Positions 54,276 to 64,000 of a stretch of 64,000 nucleotides of DNA are shown here, in pieces. The notes under the pieces were generated by a model. The model was given only the letters and a program-made list of their open reading frames with translations, had not been told where the DNA came from and made no database searches. The stretch spans positions 62,001 through 126,000 of the forward strand of contig JAJFFY010000056.1 of the NCBI GenBank assembly GCA_021776415.1, written 5' to 3'. Numbering within the stretch: position 1 is the stretch's first letter; each line of letters starts with the position of its first letter. Source of the stretch: Hyphococcus sp. GTDB taxonomy: Bacteria; Pseudomonadota; Alphaproteobacteria; Caulobacterales; Parvularculaceae. Made by a program: the position numbers and the translations under genes.

Positions 54276-55358
54276 ATGACCACGATTTCCGAATTTCAGG
54301 TCCGCAAAGACAAACTCGACGAGACCCGCCTCATTGAACGACCGGCGCCTGCGCTCCAGAACGGCGAAGTTCTCGCCAAGGTCGATCGTTTCGCCTTTAC
54401 GGCAAATAACGTCACCTATGGCGTCGTTGGCGAACGCATTGGCTATTGGAAGTTTTTCCCTGTCGAGGATGAATGCTGGGGCGTCATCCCGGTCTGGGGG
54501 TTTGCAGACATTGTCGCGTCCAGGCATCCCGACATTGCCGTAGGCGAGCGGCTTTACGGCTACTGGCCGATGGCGAGCCATCTCGTCATGGCGCCGGGGA
54601 AAATCAAGCACGAACGCATCGCCGACGCCGCGCCGCACCGCGCCGATTTGCCGCCGGTCTATAATAACTATCAACGGGTGAACAACGAGCCGGGCTATGG
54701 CGGCAAGATGGACGACGACCGGATGGTCTTGTTTCCACTCTATGCAACGTCCTTTTGCCTCTATGATTTCTTAAAAGACAATGACTGGTTCGGCGCGAAC
54801 CAGCTCATCATTCCGAGCGCGTCAAGCAAAACTGCGATCGGGACGGCCTATGCGATCAAAGGCGATGACGCGCCGCCATCGCTCGTCGGCCTCACATCCC
54901 CGCGCAACAGGCAAGCCGTCGAGGCGCTCGCGCTATATGATACCGTCCTTACCTATGACGACCTCGAACAAGTCGATGCCGACCGGCCCGCCGTAATTGT
55001 CGACATGTCCGGCAATGGCGATGTCCTGGGCCGTCTACACAAGCATCTCGGCGACAATATGAGATACACGTCCAATGTCGGCCTTACCCATTTTGACGCC
55101 AATGAGATGGGCCCCGATTTCATCCGGGAACGGAGCGCCATGTTTTTCGCCCCCGGCCACATCCAGAAGCGCACGCAAGACTGGGGCCTCGGTGAATTTG
55201 AAAAACGCGCGGCGGCGTTCTGGCATGAAGCCGCGCTGAAAAGCCGGGACTGGCTGACAATCCGCAAGGAAACAGGCTGCGACGCGGTAACACGCGCCTA
55301 TGAAAATGTCCTCAACGGCAAGACGCCCGCGGATAGCGCTTGGGTGGTTGGATTTTAA
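54276..55358 (+). CDS. DUF2855 family protein
   Basis: The 360-residue protein resembles the medium-chain dehydrogenase fold: an N-terminal GroES-like part (L-A-K-V-D-R-F-A-F-T-A-N-N-V-T-Y-G) and a Rossmann-like part (Q-L-I-I-P-S-A-S-S-K-T-A-I-G-T-A). It lacks the zinc ligands. The DUF2855 family is uncharacterised, and an oxidoreductase role is inferred from the fold. ATG 54276 fits the family start, and ATG 54252 is possible. The gene stands alone. Confidence 0.82.
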   Translation: MTTISEFQVRKDKLDETRLIERPAPALQNGEVLAKVDRFAFTANNVTYGVVGERIGYWKFFPVEDECWGVIPVWGFADIVASRHPDIAVGERLYGYWPMASHLVMAPGKIKHERIADAAPHRADLPPVYNNYQRVNNEPGYGGKMDDDRMVLFPLYATSFCLYDFLKDNDWFGANQLIIPSASSKTAIGTAYAIKGDDAPPSLVGLTSPRNRQAVEALALYDTVLTYDDLEQVDADRPAVIVDMSGNGDVLGRLHKHLGDNMRYTSNVGLTHFDANEMGPDFIRERSAMFFAPGHIQKRTQDWGLGEFEKRAAAFWHEAALKSRDWLTIRKETGCDAVTRAYENVLNGKTPADSAWVVGF

Positions 55359-55390
55359 GCCGTTAGAAGAAAACTACCTGATATGAAAAT

Positions 55391-55861
55391 TCATCGGACG
55401 TTATCTAAATCAATATATTCATCCGATTTCATTATTATAGCTTCCCGCGCACCACATTTTTCAGCAAGTAGTTTTTTTGCTTCAGCGTCACTGACGCCGA
55501 GGTCGTTTTCCATCTCGCACATAGAATGAAATATCACCAGAGGCGAAAACATTTTCCGAGGCAGCTCACTTGTCAGCGTAAATAGCGCATGATTGATGAT
55601 TGCGACCGCACCATCTACATCGGCTATTACGCAATCGTTCTTATAAAATGGACTCACCGTAACAATATTTTGTAACCCGTCCAATGGCTGCGAAGCCGCA
55701 CCGACCGCACGTATAATCTTTTCCTCACCATCATTTTCATATGAGAGCAACGGCAAGTCATCGAAAAACTGTAACGAATTTAATTCTGTAACCTTAATAC
55801 GATCCGGCCAGACTTGAACGTAAAACACGTAAGACTGTCGCTTCAAAAATTGCTGGAACAT
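55391..55861 (-). CDS. Small MreB-like (actin-fold N-terminal) protein
   Basis: The 156-residue protein follows the order of MreB N-terminal segments: K-I-I-R-A-V-G-A-A-S, then N-I-V-T-V-S-P-F, V-I-A-D-V-D-G-A-V-A-I-I-N-H-A-L, P-L-V-I-F-H-S-M and G-V-S-D-A-E-A-K-K-L-L-A-E-K-C-G-A-R-E. MreB has nearly the same words (for example G-V-T-x-x-E...A-x-x-A-G-A-R-E). The ATP-binding phosphate-1 loop (D-L-G-T-A-N) is replaced and the C-terminal half is absent, so it should not bind nucleotide normally. Expression with the DsrE gene, 14 bp upstream, seems likely. The function is unknown. The similarity is my reading by eye. Confidence 0.5.
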   Translation of the reverse strand: MFQQFLKRQSYVFYVQVWPDRIKVTELNSLQFFDDLPLLSYENDGEEKIIRAVGAASQPLDGLQNIVTVSPFYKNDCVIADVDGAVAIINHALFTLTSELPRKMFSPLVIFHSMCEMENDLGVSDAEAKKLLAEKCGAREAIIMKSDEYIDLDNVR

Positions 55862-55875
55862 CAATTGCGCCGAAA

Positions 55876-56418
55876 CTAAAACGGATTGAGTGTGTAACCC
55901 TTGCCCTGCAACACCGCATGCGCCGTCATTGCCGAAAGCGCCATTTTGACGCCGGGCAGAAGATCATCATTGGCAATACCATTATAAGCCGCGCTTTGGC
56001 CGCAAACGATGATCTCAACATCGGCGTCGATGAGGGCTGCGATCAGCGCCGCATTGGCGTTCTCACTACCTATAGATTCGCTGTAATAGCCTGCGTTCGT
56101 AACGTCTTTCGTGGCGCCGCCATGAACGACGACCGCGAGATTTAAATTTTCTACCGGCACGCCTGCGCGTGCATGCATGTTCATAAACCGTGCGGCCGCA
56201 ACTAGCGTCCGGTTTAACTCGCCTTCCTTGGCCTTGGCGCTGACATCGTAGCTGACTTGGAAACGGGCGTCGTCGGGGATGGTAAAATCTGCCTCAACTG
56301 CAATGGCTGGACCGAAATTTTCAATCACCGGCCCCGGTTCAAAAGCTGAGCGCTCCGCCAGGACCTGCGGCGTGACGAGGGATAAGGCGGCGATAACGGC
56401 AATCAATCTCGATTTCAT
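55876..56418 (-). CDS. Periplasmic DsrE-family protein
   Basis: The 180-residue protein has a signal peptide (M-K-S-R-L-I-A-V ..., cleaved after V-L-A-E near residue 22) and a DsrE/DsrF-like alpha-beta fold. It shows L-N-L-A-V-V-V-H-G-G-A and a single conserved-type cysteine in V-E-I-I-V-C-G-Q-S-A. Cytoplasmic DsrE relatives carry sulfur on such a cysteine. The periplasmic version is common in alphaproteobacteria but uncharacterised. AGGAA precedes the ATG. It is divergent from the crotonase gene. Confidence 0.82.
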   Translation of the reverse strand: MKSRLIAVIAALSLVTPQVLAERSAFEPGPVIENFGPAIAVEADFTIPDDARFQVSYDVSAKAKEGELNRTLVAAARFMNMHARAGVPVENLNLAVVVHGGATKDVTNAGYYSESIGSENANAALIAALIDADVEIIVCGQSAAYNGIANDDLLPGVKMALSAMTAHAVLQGKGYTLNPF

Positions 56419-56512
56419 CGGAATTTCCTTCGTAACTTTTGCGCGCGGGCTGCAAACCGCACTTCGCCTTGCCGCCAGATACGCCTATAATGACCTCAAG
56501 GAGCATACACCG

Positions 56513-57274
56513 ATGTCATACCAATTTATCAAGACCAAAAGCGTCAATGGCGTTACCACAATCATGCTTGACCGACCGGACGCGCTCAACGCCTTTACCC
56601 CAGCGCTGCTGAAGGAGTTGATCGCGGCGGTAGACGCAGCGAGTGAGGACAAGACCTGCAGCTGCATCGTGCTTGAGGGCGCGGGCCGCGCTTTTTCCGC
56701 TGGGGTAGACTTAAAACTCTTACAATCAGCGACTTTTGAGGCCGGCAAGGTCGATAATATTTTCGGCGACACCGCGTTTGCAGCAGCGGACGCCTTGCGT
56801 CTGTCGCCGCTCCCGGTGATCGCCAAGGTGCACGGCTTTTGTTTCACCGGCGCACTTGAGCTTGCGCTGCATTGCGATTTTATTCTGACGACAACGGATA
56901 CAAAATTTGGCGACACCCATGCCGAATGGGGCCTTCGCCCAAGCTGGGGGATGAGCCAGAACCTCGCCCGCGCTGTGGGTGTGCGCCGAGCGCGCGAGCT
57001 TTCCTTCACCGCCGCCCCCTTCACCGGTGAGGATGCCGTGCGCTGGGGACTTGCCAATGCTGCATTCGCCGACAAGGAAACGCTTGACCGGGAGACGCAA
57101 GCCCGCGCCGAAGCGATTGCCTCTAACAGTCGCGGCGCCGTATGTGCGTATAAGGACCTATATCGCCTCCATGAAGAAAGTCGGCCACTTGAAGATGCGC
57201 TCGGCGAGGAAGTGGCGCGCGATTATCCGAAGATCACCGACACGCAAGATCGCTTGAAAGGATTTGGACGGTGA
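56513..57274 (+). CDS. Enoyl-CoA hydratase/isomerase (crotonase) family protein
   Basis: The 253-residue protein has crotonase features: L-D-R-P-D-A-L-N-A-F, the first oxyanion-hole segment G-A-G-R-A-F-S-A-G-V-D-L, and the second region G-F-C-F-T-G-A-L-E-L-A-L-H-C-D. One of the two Glu residues typical of hydratases is in A-L-E-L, and the other is replaced, so isomerase or other CoA chemistry is possible. AAGGAG lies nine bases before ATG 56513. It overlaps the DsbA-like gene by GTGA. Confidence 0.87.
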   Translation: MSYQFIKTKSVNGVTTIMLDRPDALNAFTPALLKELIAAVDAASEDKTCSCIVLEGAGRAFSAGVDLKLLQSATFEAGKVDNIFGDTAFAAADALRLSPLPVIAKVHGFCFTGALELALHCDFILTTTDTKFGDTHAEWGLRPSWGMSQNLARAVGVRRARELSFTAAPFTGEDAVRWGLANAAFADKETLDRETQARAEAIASNSRGAVCAYKDLYRLHEESRPLEDALGEEVARDYPKITDTQDRLKGFGR

Positions 57275-57948
57275 GCTCTACAGAAACGAAAATTCGCCCG
57301 CGCCTTCTGGTTGATATCGTGTCCGATCCGGTTTGCCCCTGGTGTTATGTCGGCCTGAAAGCGTTTCAGCGTGCGCACGACCGGATTAGTGATGACTTTC
57401 AGGTGCTGCCTCGTATTCGCGCCTATCAACTTAACCCCGACACGCCAATGGAGGGCGTTGATCGCGAGGCGTATTACGCGAAAAAATTTCCCGACAAGGC
57501 TCAGCGCGAACAAATGGTGCTGTCGCTGAAGGCCGCCGCCGCTGGCGCCGGTTTCATATTCGATCCTCTGGTTCCAAAACATCTGCCCAACACGCGAAAA
57601 GCCCACCAACTTATCCGCCTTGCGCATTTCGACGGCGCACAAGAACGCCTTGCGGAAAAACTCTACAGTGCTTTTTGGGATGACGGCGCCGATATTGGCG
57701 ATGAGGAAATCCTGGTCGCCATTGCCGAGGCCGCAGGACTTGATCCGGATAATGCAAAGGCCGACTTCGCCAACCCGAAAAACGCCAATGAAGTTCTCGC
57801 TGAAGCGGCCGCCTTTCGCCAGGCAGGCGTGAGCGGTGTGCCGACCTATATTGTCAACGAACGCACTGGCTTTTCCGGCGCTATGCCCCCCGCCCGCCTG
57901 GCCGAGGCCTTAAAACAAGCCGCCGCCAAGACGCCTGGCGCCGGATGA
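57271..57948 (+). CDS. DsbA-family oxidoreductase (FrnE-like)
   Basis: The 225-residue cytoplasmic protein has the thioredoxin-fold motif C-P-W-C in S-D-P-V-C-P-W-C-Y-V-G and the cis-Pro segment G-V-S-G-V-P-T-Y-I-V. It matches the FrnE/HCCA-isomerase-like branch of DsbA proteins. No signal peptide is present. The GTG start overlaps the stop of the crotonase gene, so they are coupled. The substrate is unknown. Confidence 0.9.
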   Translation: MSSTETKIRPRLLVDIVSDPVCPWCYVGLKAFQRAHDRISDDFQVLPRIRAYQLNPDTPMEGVDREAYYAKKFPDKAQREQMVLSLKAAAAGAGFIFDPLVPKHLPNTRKAHQLIRLAHFDGAQERLAEKLYSAFWDDGADIGDEEILVAIAEAAGLDPDNAKADFANPKNANEVLAEAAAFRQAGVSGVPTYIVNERTGFSGAMPPARLAEALKQAAAKTPGAG

Positions 57949-57991
57949 GGCCATTAGGAAAATAAAAAACATCACGCGCTATAACCGGCCG

Positions 57992-58879
57992 ATGATGCGA
58001 ATATTAATTGTCCTTATTTTCGCGATATCCGCATGCGCGCCATCGGATTCATCGGCCAGCTCAGCCGCCGTCAATGTACAAGACATAAAACGCGCCATTG
58101 CAAACGCGCGTGACGGCGACATCGTGACGATAGCGGCGGGGCGTTATGATATCGGTGAAATAAAGATCCGCCATAATCTGACCATTATAGGTGCGGGCGA
58201 CGTTGTGTTGTATTCATCAAGTCCGGTTGAAAAAGGCCTTCTTAATTCAATGCCCGGCGTTTCCCTGCGCGTTGAAAATATCACATTCAAGGACGCCCGC
58301 TCGCTAGATCGCAATGGCGCCGGCATCCGCCATGACGGAGAGCACCTGACCGTTATCGGCAGCAGCTTTGTCGATAATGAGAACGGTATCCTTTCCACCG
58401 GCGCAGCCACCGGACGGATCTCCATTCACGGCTCGAGTTTCATCAATAACGGTTATGGCGATGGTTACTCGCACGGCATATACGTCGCCAGCGGCGCATC
58501 GTTTGAGGTTTTCGCAACAAAATTTTCAGGCACCCGGATCGGCCATCACATAAAGTCGCTGGCTGAGCGAACAGATATCCGGCTTTGCATCCTTGATGAT
58601 GCGAATGGGCGCTCAAGCTACGCCGTTGATGTCTCAAAAGGCGGCAATGTCACAATCCGCAATAACACGATCATACAGGCGGCCGACGGCGATAACGCGA
58701 CGATTATCAACTATGACCTTAGCCGCGGCGGCAAAGCGACCGGCTTAATGGTCGTCAACAATCACATCATCAACCGCCACCCAAACGGCGTGTTGCTGCG
58801 TAATGCTACGCCAATAACGCCGGAACTGAGCGGTAATGAAATTATCAATGAGGACAGCGGCAAACTCTCAGCGCCTTGA
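57992..58879 (+). CDS. Lipoprotein with right-handed parallel beta-helix
   Basis: The 295-residue product has a lipoprotein signal (F-A-I-S-A-C-A), then an N-terminal cap and repeated short strands with N-N/N-x-I ladders typical of pectate-lyase-like beta-helices (V-E-N-I-T-F, G-S-S-F-V-D-N-E-N-G-I, G-S-S-F-I-N-N-G). Such proteins often act on or bind polysaccharides. No catalytic set could be recognised. It stands alone between the DsbA-like gene and hemC. ATG 57992 is directly followed by a second ATG, and either may be used. Confidence 0.75.
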   Translation: MMRILIVLIFAISACAPSDSSASSAAVNVQDIKRAIANARDGDIVTIAAGRYDIGEIKIRHNLTIIGAGDVVLYSSSPVEKGLLNSMPGVSLRVENITFKDARSLDRNGAGIRHDGEHLTVIGSSFVDNENGILSTGAATGRISIHGSSFINNGYGDGYSHGIYVASGASFEVFATKFSGTRIGHHIKSLAERTDIRLCILDDANGRSSYAVDVSKGGNVTIRNNTIIQAADGDNATIINYDLSRGGKATGLMVVNNHIINRHPNGVLLRNATPITPELSGNEIINEDSGKLSAP

Positions 58880-58902
58880 ATTCAACACGCAGCGCACACG
58901 CG

Positions 58903-59871
58903 TCAACAAAGGCGTGATGCTTCAATAATCATTCCGGCGCCCCTACCCAGCAGATCCAGCCCAGCGGCGCGGCCAAGCTCACGCGGGCGATCCGCCTCGC
59001 CTTCGCCCAGATACTCAATAATATCCTGGCCGTCTTCGCTGATCACCGCCGCACGTATACTCAGCCGACCTTCATTAATTTCAGCAAGCGCTGCAATCGG
59101 CGCATTGCAATGTCCGTTCAGCACCCAGAGCAATTCCCGCTCTGCCCAGGCAACGCAGCGTGCATCAGCATCGTCGATCAGGGCAAGCTGCTCGCGAGTC
59201 TTCCAGTCGTCGCAGCGGCACTCAACGGCCACAATGCCCTGCCCCACGGCGCAAAGCATTTCATCCGATGAAAACACATGCGCAATCCGGCCGGCAAAGC
59301 CAACGCGCTCCAGGCCGCATTTGGCCATCACCAACGCATCAGCCGGGCCAACTTCGCCGCCTTCCGGCAGTTTTTGCATTGCCCGCTCGTCAAGCTTTCT
59401 GATGCGAGTATCTGCTGCACCGCGATAGTGAATGATTTCCGCCTGCGGATAGAGCCGGCGGAGATAGGCCGCCCGGCGCACCGAATTGGTGCCAATTTTC
59501 ATGCCCGCCGCTTTTATGCGCAGAAAACTATCACGCTTATGATCCTCACGCAGAACCAAGGCATCCTCAAATGGCTCGCGCTTGAGATAGGCGGCGATGA
59601 CCAGCCCGGGCGCCTCTTCATCGCCAGGCATGTCTTTCAATGAGTGCATCGCCGCGTCGAGCGAGCCGTCGCGCATTGCTTCGCGGATTTCACCGACAAA
59701 TGCCCCGCCCTTGCCGCCATGCCGTGCAAGCTTGGATACCTGATCGCGATCTCCGCGCGGCGCAAAGCGCGCAATTTCAGCCTCGAGACCTGCGCGCGCC
59801 GCACTCAACTTCGCCGCCACATCGCGCGTCTGCGCCAACGCCATAGCGCTTGATCTTGTTCCAATGCGCAT
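58903..59871 (-). CDS. hemC: Hydroxymethylbilane synthase (porphobilinogen deaminase)
   Basis: The 322-residue enzyme joins four porphobilinogens into hydroxymethylbilane for heme synthesis. It begins [14 protein letters not shown]. The catalytic Asp is D80 in H-S-L-K-D-M-P, and the dipyrromethane cofactor Cys is C255 in N-G-H-C-N-A-P. The ATG at 59871 is the family start, while the longer frame upstream is not conserved. tRNA-Arg lies about 100 bp upstream on the same strand. Confidence 0.95.
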   Translation of the reverse strand: MRIGTRSSAMALAQTRDVAAKLSAARAGLEAEIARFAPRGDRDQVSKLARHGGKGGAFVGEIREAMRDGSLDAAMHSLKDMPGDEEAPGLVIAAYLKREPFEDALVLREDHKRDSFLRIKAAGMKIGTNSVRRAAYLRRLYPQAEIIHYRGAADTRIRKLDERAMQKLPEGGEVGPADALVMAKCGLERVGFAGRIAHVFSSDEMLCAVGQGIVAVECRCDDWKTREQLALIDDADARCVAWAERELLWVLNGHCNAPIAALAEINEGRLSIRAAVISEDGQDIIEYLGEGEADRPRELGRAAGLDLLGRGAGMIIEASRLC

Positions 59872-59974
59872 AAACGATACCCACTCCAAGCCGCGTGTCG
59901 CCACAGCAAAGCCGTGATAGCCGATCCCGCCAAAAAGAAAAGCCACCCGGCAGATCGCGGCACAAGACAAGAAA

Positions 59975-60051
59975 TGGCGGTCCCGACAGGATTCGAACCT
60001 GTGACCTCACGCTTCGGAGGCGTGCGCTCTATCCAGCTGAGCTACGGGACC
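59975..60051 (-). tRNA. tRNA-Arg (anticodon CCG)
   Basis: The 77-base gene folds into a full cloverleaf: acceptor GGTCCCG/CGGGACC, D-arm with A-G-C-T-C-A-G, and anticodon stem CACGC/GCGTG with loop CTCCGAA giving anticodon CCG. The T-arm contains GGTTCGAATCC, the discriminator base is G and CCA is encoded. It reads the CGG codon. Confidence 0.97.
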
Positions 60052-60059
60052 GGGACTTT

Positions 60060-60330
60060 TGACTGCCTTTTCGCGGCGGTTATTACCTTGCCAGCCAAAA
60101 TCTTCAAGCAAATTCCCCAATATTCAGAAAGGAATATCCTCCTACCTGCCTCCTGCGACATGCAGGCATTACGGTGGTGGTTCCACCCGCTGACCTCGCC
60201 GCCAGGCAGACCTTCGACATGGCCAAGCTTGGAGCTCTCAGGAAAGCTTCTTTCGTTACAACTTTGTCACCGTATGTATATATCCATCTTACGCCACAAT
60301 TTCCGCCCACAGTTCCAGCTACTGCACCTG
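60060..60330 (-). ncRNA. Candidate structured non-coding region next to tRNA-Arg
   Basis: Between tRNA-Arg and the TraB/GumN gene no convincing protein is encoded. The region has several stems: CCTGC/GCAGG around a five-base loop (60152-60166), GGTG/CACC (60176-60187), and the 10-bp palindrome CCAAGCTTGG (60223-60232). A minus-strand frame of 123 codons here looks spurious. The orientation is assumed from that frame and could be the reverse. No known RNA family was identified. A structured RNA or a long tRNA leader would explain the stems, but ordinary intergenic DNA is possible. Confidence 0.25.
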
Positions 60331-60431
60331 CTCCATAGCGTCTTGCAGAATTGGACAAGATTCGCCGCGATGTGATAAATATGCACCGCCATAGTGACCT
60401 CAGCTTAACTCGAACCGCCTCAAGGAAGCCC

Positions 60432-61484
60432 ATGCTCAATCCGATACTCCGTATAAGAGCGAATATAGCCGCCATGGCTGTGTTCGCTGTCAGTCTCAGC
60501 TTTCATATTCAGCCAGCAACTGCGCAACTGGAAAACATTGCACAAAATGTTGAGTTAACCGAACAATCACCAACCCAGGCATCACCGGCAATGTGGCGCA
60601 TTGCGGATGCGGATTCTGAATTCATCCTTTTAGGAACATTTCATTTCCTTCCGCCCAAGCTGCAATGGCGCGGCGCAGCGTTCAATGACGCATTTCGGCG
60701 CGCCGATTTGATATATTTCGAAGTAGAGGCCGATGCGCCGAGCGCACAGACGACGACGGTGCGTATAATGATGACCCAGGGGTTTAATCCGCCAGGCACA
60801 ACGCTATCGGACATGCTTGATGCTGATGATGTTGTGAAGTTGCAAGAAATTTCCAAGTCGCTGAAGTTGCCTTTCGCAGCGATCAATCCGATGCGCCCGT
60901 GGCAAGCATTTTTAACGCTGAGCGTGCGGCTTATCGTCGAACAGGGATTTGACCCGGGATCCGGGGTCGATAGCGTTCTCCTTGCCGAGGCCCGCACGCT
61001 CGGTAAGGATGTTCGGTTTTTTGAAACACTTGAACAGCAGCTGGAACTCTTTACCGGCCTTGAGCCGGAAACCGAAAAAGCGCTTCTAGTCATGACAATC
61101 AACGATTGGGACGAAGAAGTTGCGGCCTTTGACAGACTTTTTACCGCCTGGCGCATGGGTGATGCTGATTTTATTAACGAGGTGATGAACACCTCCATGC
61201 ACAAAAAAGTCCCGGAGGTGTTCCAGCGCCTGATCGTTGAGCGCAACAAAGCCTGGGCGGCTGAGATTGCCGCCGTCATGAAAGATGGAAGCGGCAATGC
61301 TTTCATCGCCGTCGGCGCGGGGCACTTAGTCGGCGATGATTATTCCGTGCCAGCACTTTTGGAGACTTACGGCTTTGAAGTCAGCCGATACGGCCTGAAC
61401 GAGGCCGCGCCAGCGGCAAACGACAACGCAGCGTCGGAGGACGATGAAGTCGGCGCACTCTTAAAAGCAATGGAAGACCGTTGA
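60432..61484 (+). CDS. TraB/GumN family protein
   Basis: The 350-residue protein has a signal peptide (cleaved after A-T-A near residue 33). A TraB/GumN domain follows, with M-W-R-I-A-D-A-D-S-E-F-I-L-L-G-T-F-H at its start, F-E-V-E-A in the middle and G-N-A-F-I-A-V-G-A-G-H-L-V-G-D near the end. Conserved Gly-x-x-His and Glu residues suggest a metal-dependent hydrolase related to Tiki proteases. The target is unknown. ATG 60432 has GGA five bases upstream. It converges on gyrB with only a 5-bp gap. Confidence 0.85.
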   Translation: MLNPILRIRANIAAMAVFAVSLSFHIQPATAQLENIAQNVELTEQSPTQASPAMWRIADADSEFILLGTFHFLPPKLQWRGAAFNDAFRRADLIYFEVEADAPSAQTTTVRIMMTQGFNPPGTTLSDMLDADDVVKLQEISKSLKLPFAAINPMRPWQAFLTLSVRLIVEQGFDPGSGVDSVLLAEARTLGKDVRFFETLEQQLELFTGLEPETEKALLVMTINDWDEEVAAFDRLFTAWRMGDADFINEVMNTSMHKKVPEVFQRLIVERNKAWAAEIAAVMKDGSGNAFIAVGAGHLVGDDYSVPALLETYGFEVSRYGLNEAAPAANDNAASEDDEVGALLKAMEDR

Positions 61485-61489
61485 GCCGT

Positions 61490-64000
<2,511 letters not shown>

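Noticed and set aside
60104-60475. 123-codon minus-strand frame between tRNA-Arg and the TraB/GumN gene
   Set aside because: It crosses the start of the TraB/GumN gene, has no ribosome site and reads like translated non-coding DNA.

Overview
The window is 64 kb of a moderate-GC bacterial chromosome, most likely an alphaproteobacterium. The supporting signs are a recF-gyrB junction, class I PhaC, the alphaproteobacterial style of L21 with a Lys/Ala-rich tail, a membrane urate hydroxylase with a cytochrome c domain, and a NodT-type efflux operon. A family or genus cannot be fixed from the sequence alone. There are no insertion sequences, prophage genes or CRISPR arrays. The DNA is ordinary chromosome with several short decayed or unassigned stretches.

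Left part (1-11.5 kb): a double-CDGSH/cupin protein (cut by the window edge), a BigR/YgaV-type persulfide-sensing repressor with a palindromic operator, and a divergent DUF2892 membrane protein form a sulfur-stress-like module. A three-gene RND exporter / LolA-like lipoprotein-sorting protein / beta-barrel operon follows. Next come a ferritin-like diiron protein whose C-terminus is split off by an apparent frameshift, a membrane fatty acid desaturase, a truncated hemN, a frameshifted AraC regulator and a small cytochrome c'-like lipoprotein.

Middle part (11.6-35 kb): a complete ybhGFSR-type ABC exporter operon ends with its own outer-membrane factor and a CecR-type TetR repressor. Across a 450-bp gap with two matching operator-like sites lie PHA synthase and a patatin lipoprotein. 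Then come an orphan two-partner-secretion translocator (TpsB) divergent from a FecR-domain protein and a CHASE2 histidine kinase, and a DUF3604 / parvulin PPIase / HupE-UreJ operon of unknown role. A PadR regulator with a stand-alone permease-prefix membrane protein closes this part.

Right part (35-64 kb): a full purine catabolic island takes guanine to glyoxylate and urea. Guanine deaminase (GuaD) and xanthine dehydrogenase (XdhABC) make urate, PuuD oxidises it, UraH and UraD give allantoin, and PuuE, Alc and AllA finish the route. It is followed by ung and a deoxynucleoside salvage/degradation group (deoxyribosyltransferase, ribokinase-like kinase, a catalytic ALDH plus a truncated Cys-less ALDH, and DeoC). 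Housekeeping genes follow: rplU-rpmA with promoter and terminator, hemC, tRNA-Arg(CCG), gyrB and the end of recF. Between them lie a GNAT acetyltransferase, a DUF2855 protein, an MreB-like fragment, a periplasmic DsrE protein, a crotonase, a DsbA/FrnE-like protein, a beta-helix lipoprotein and a TraB/GumN protein.

The most unusual items are the double-CDGSH/cupin fusion, the TpsB-FecR-CHASE2 locus without an exoprotein, the DUF3604-PPIase-HupE unit, the split ALDH16-like pair, the MreB-like fragment, and a possibly structured non-coding stretch beside tRNA-Arg.
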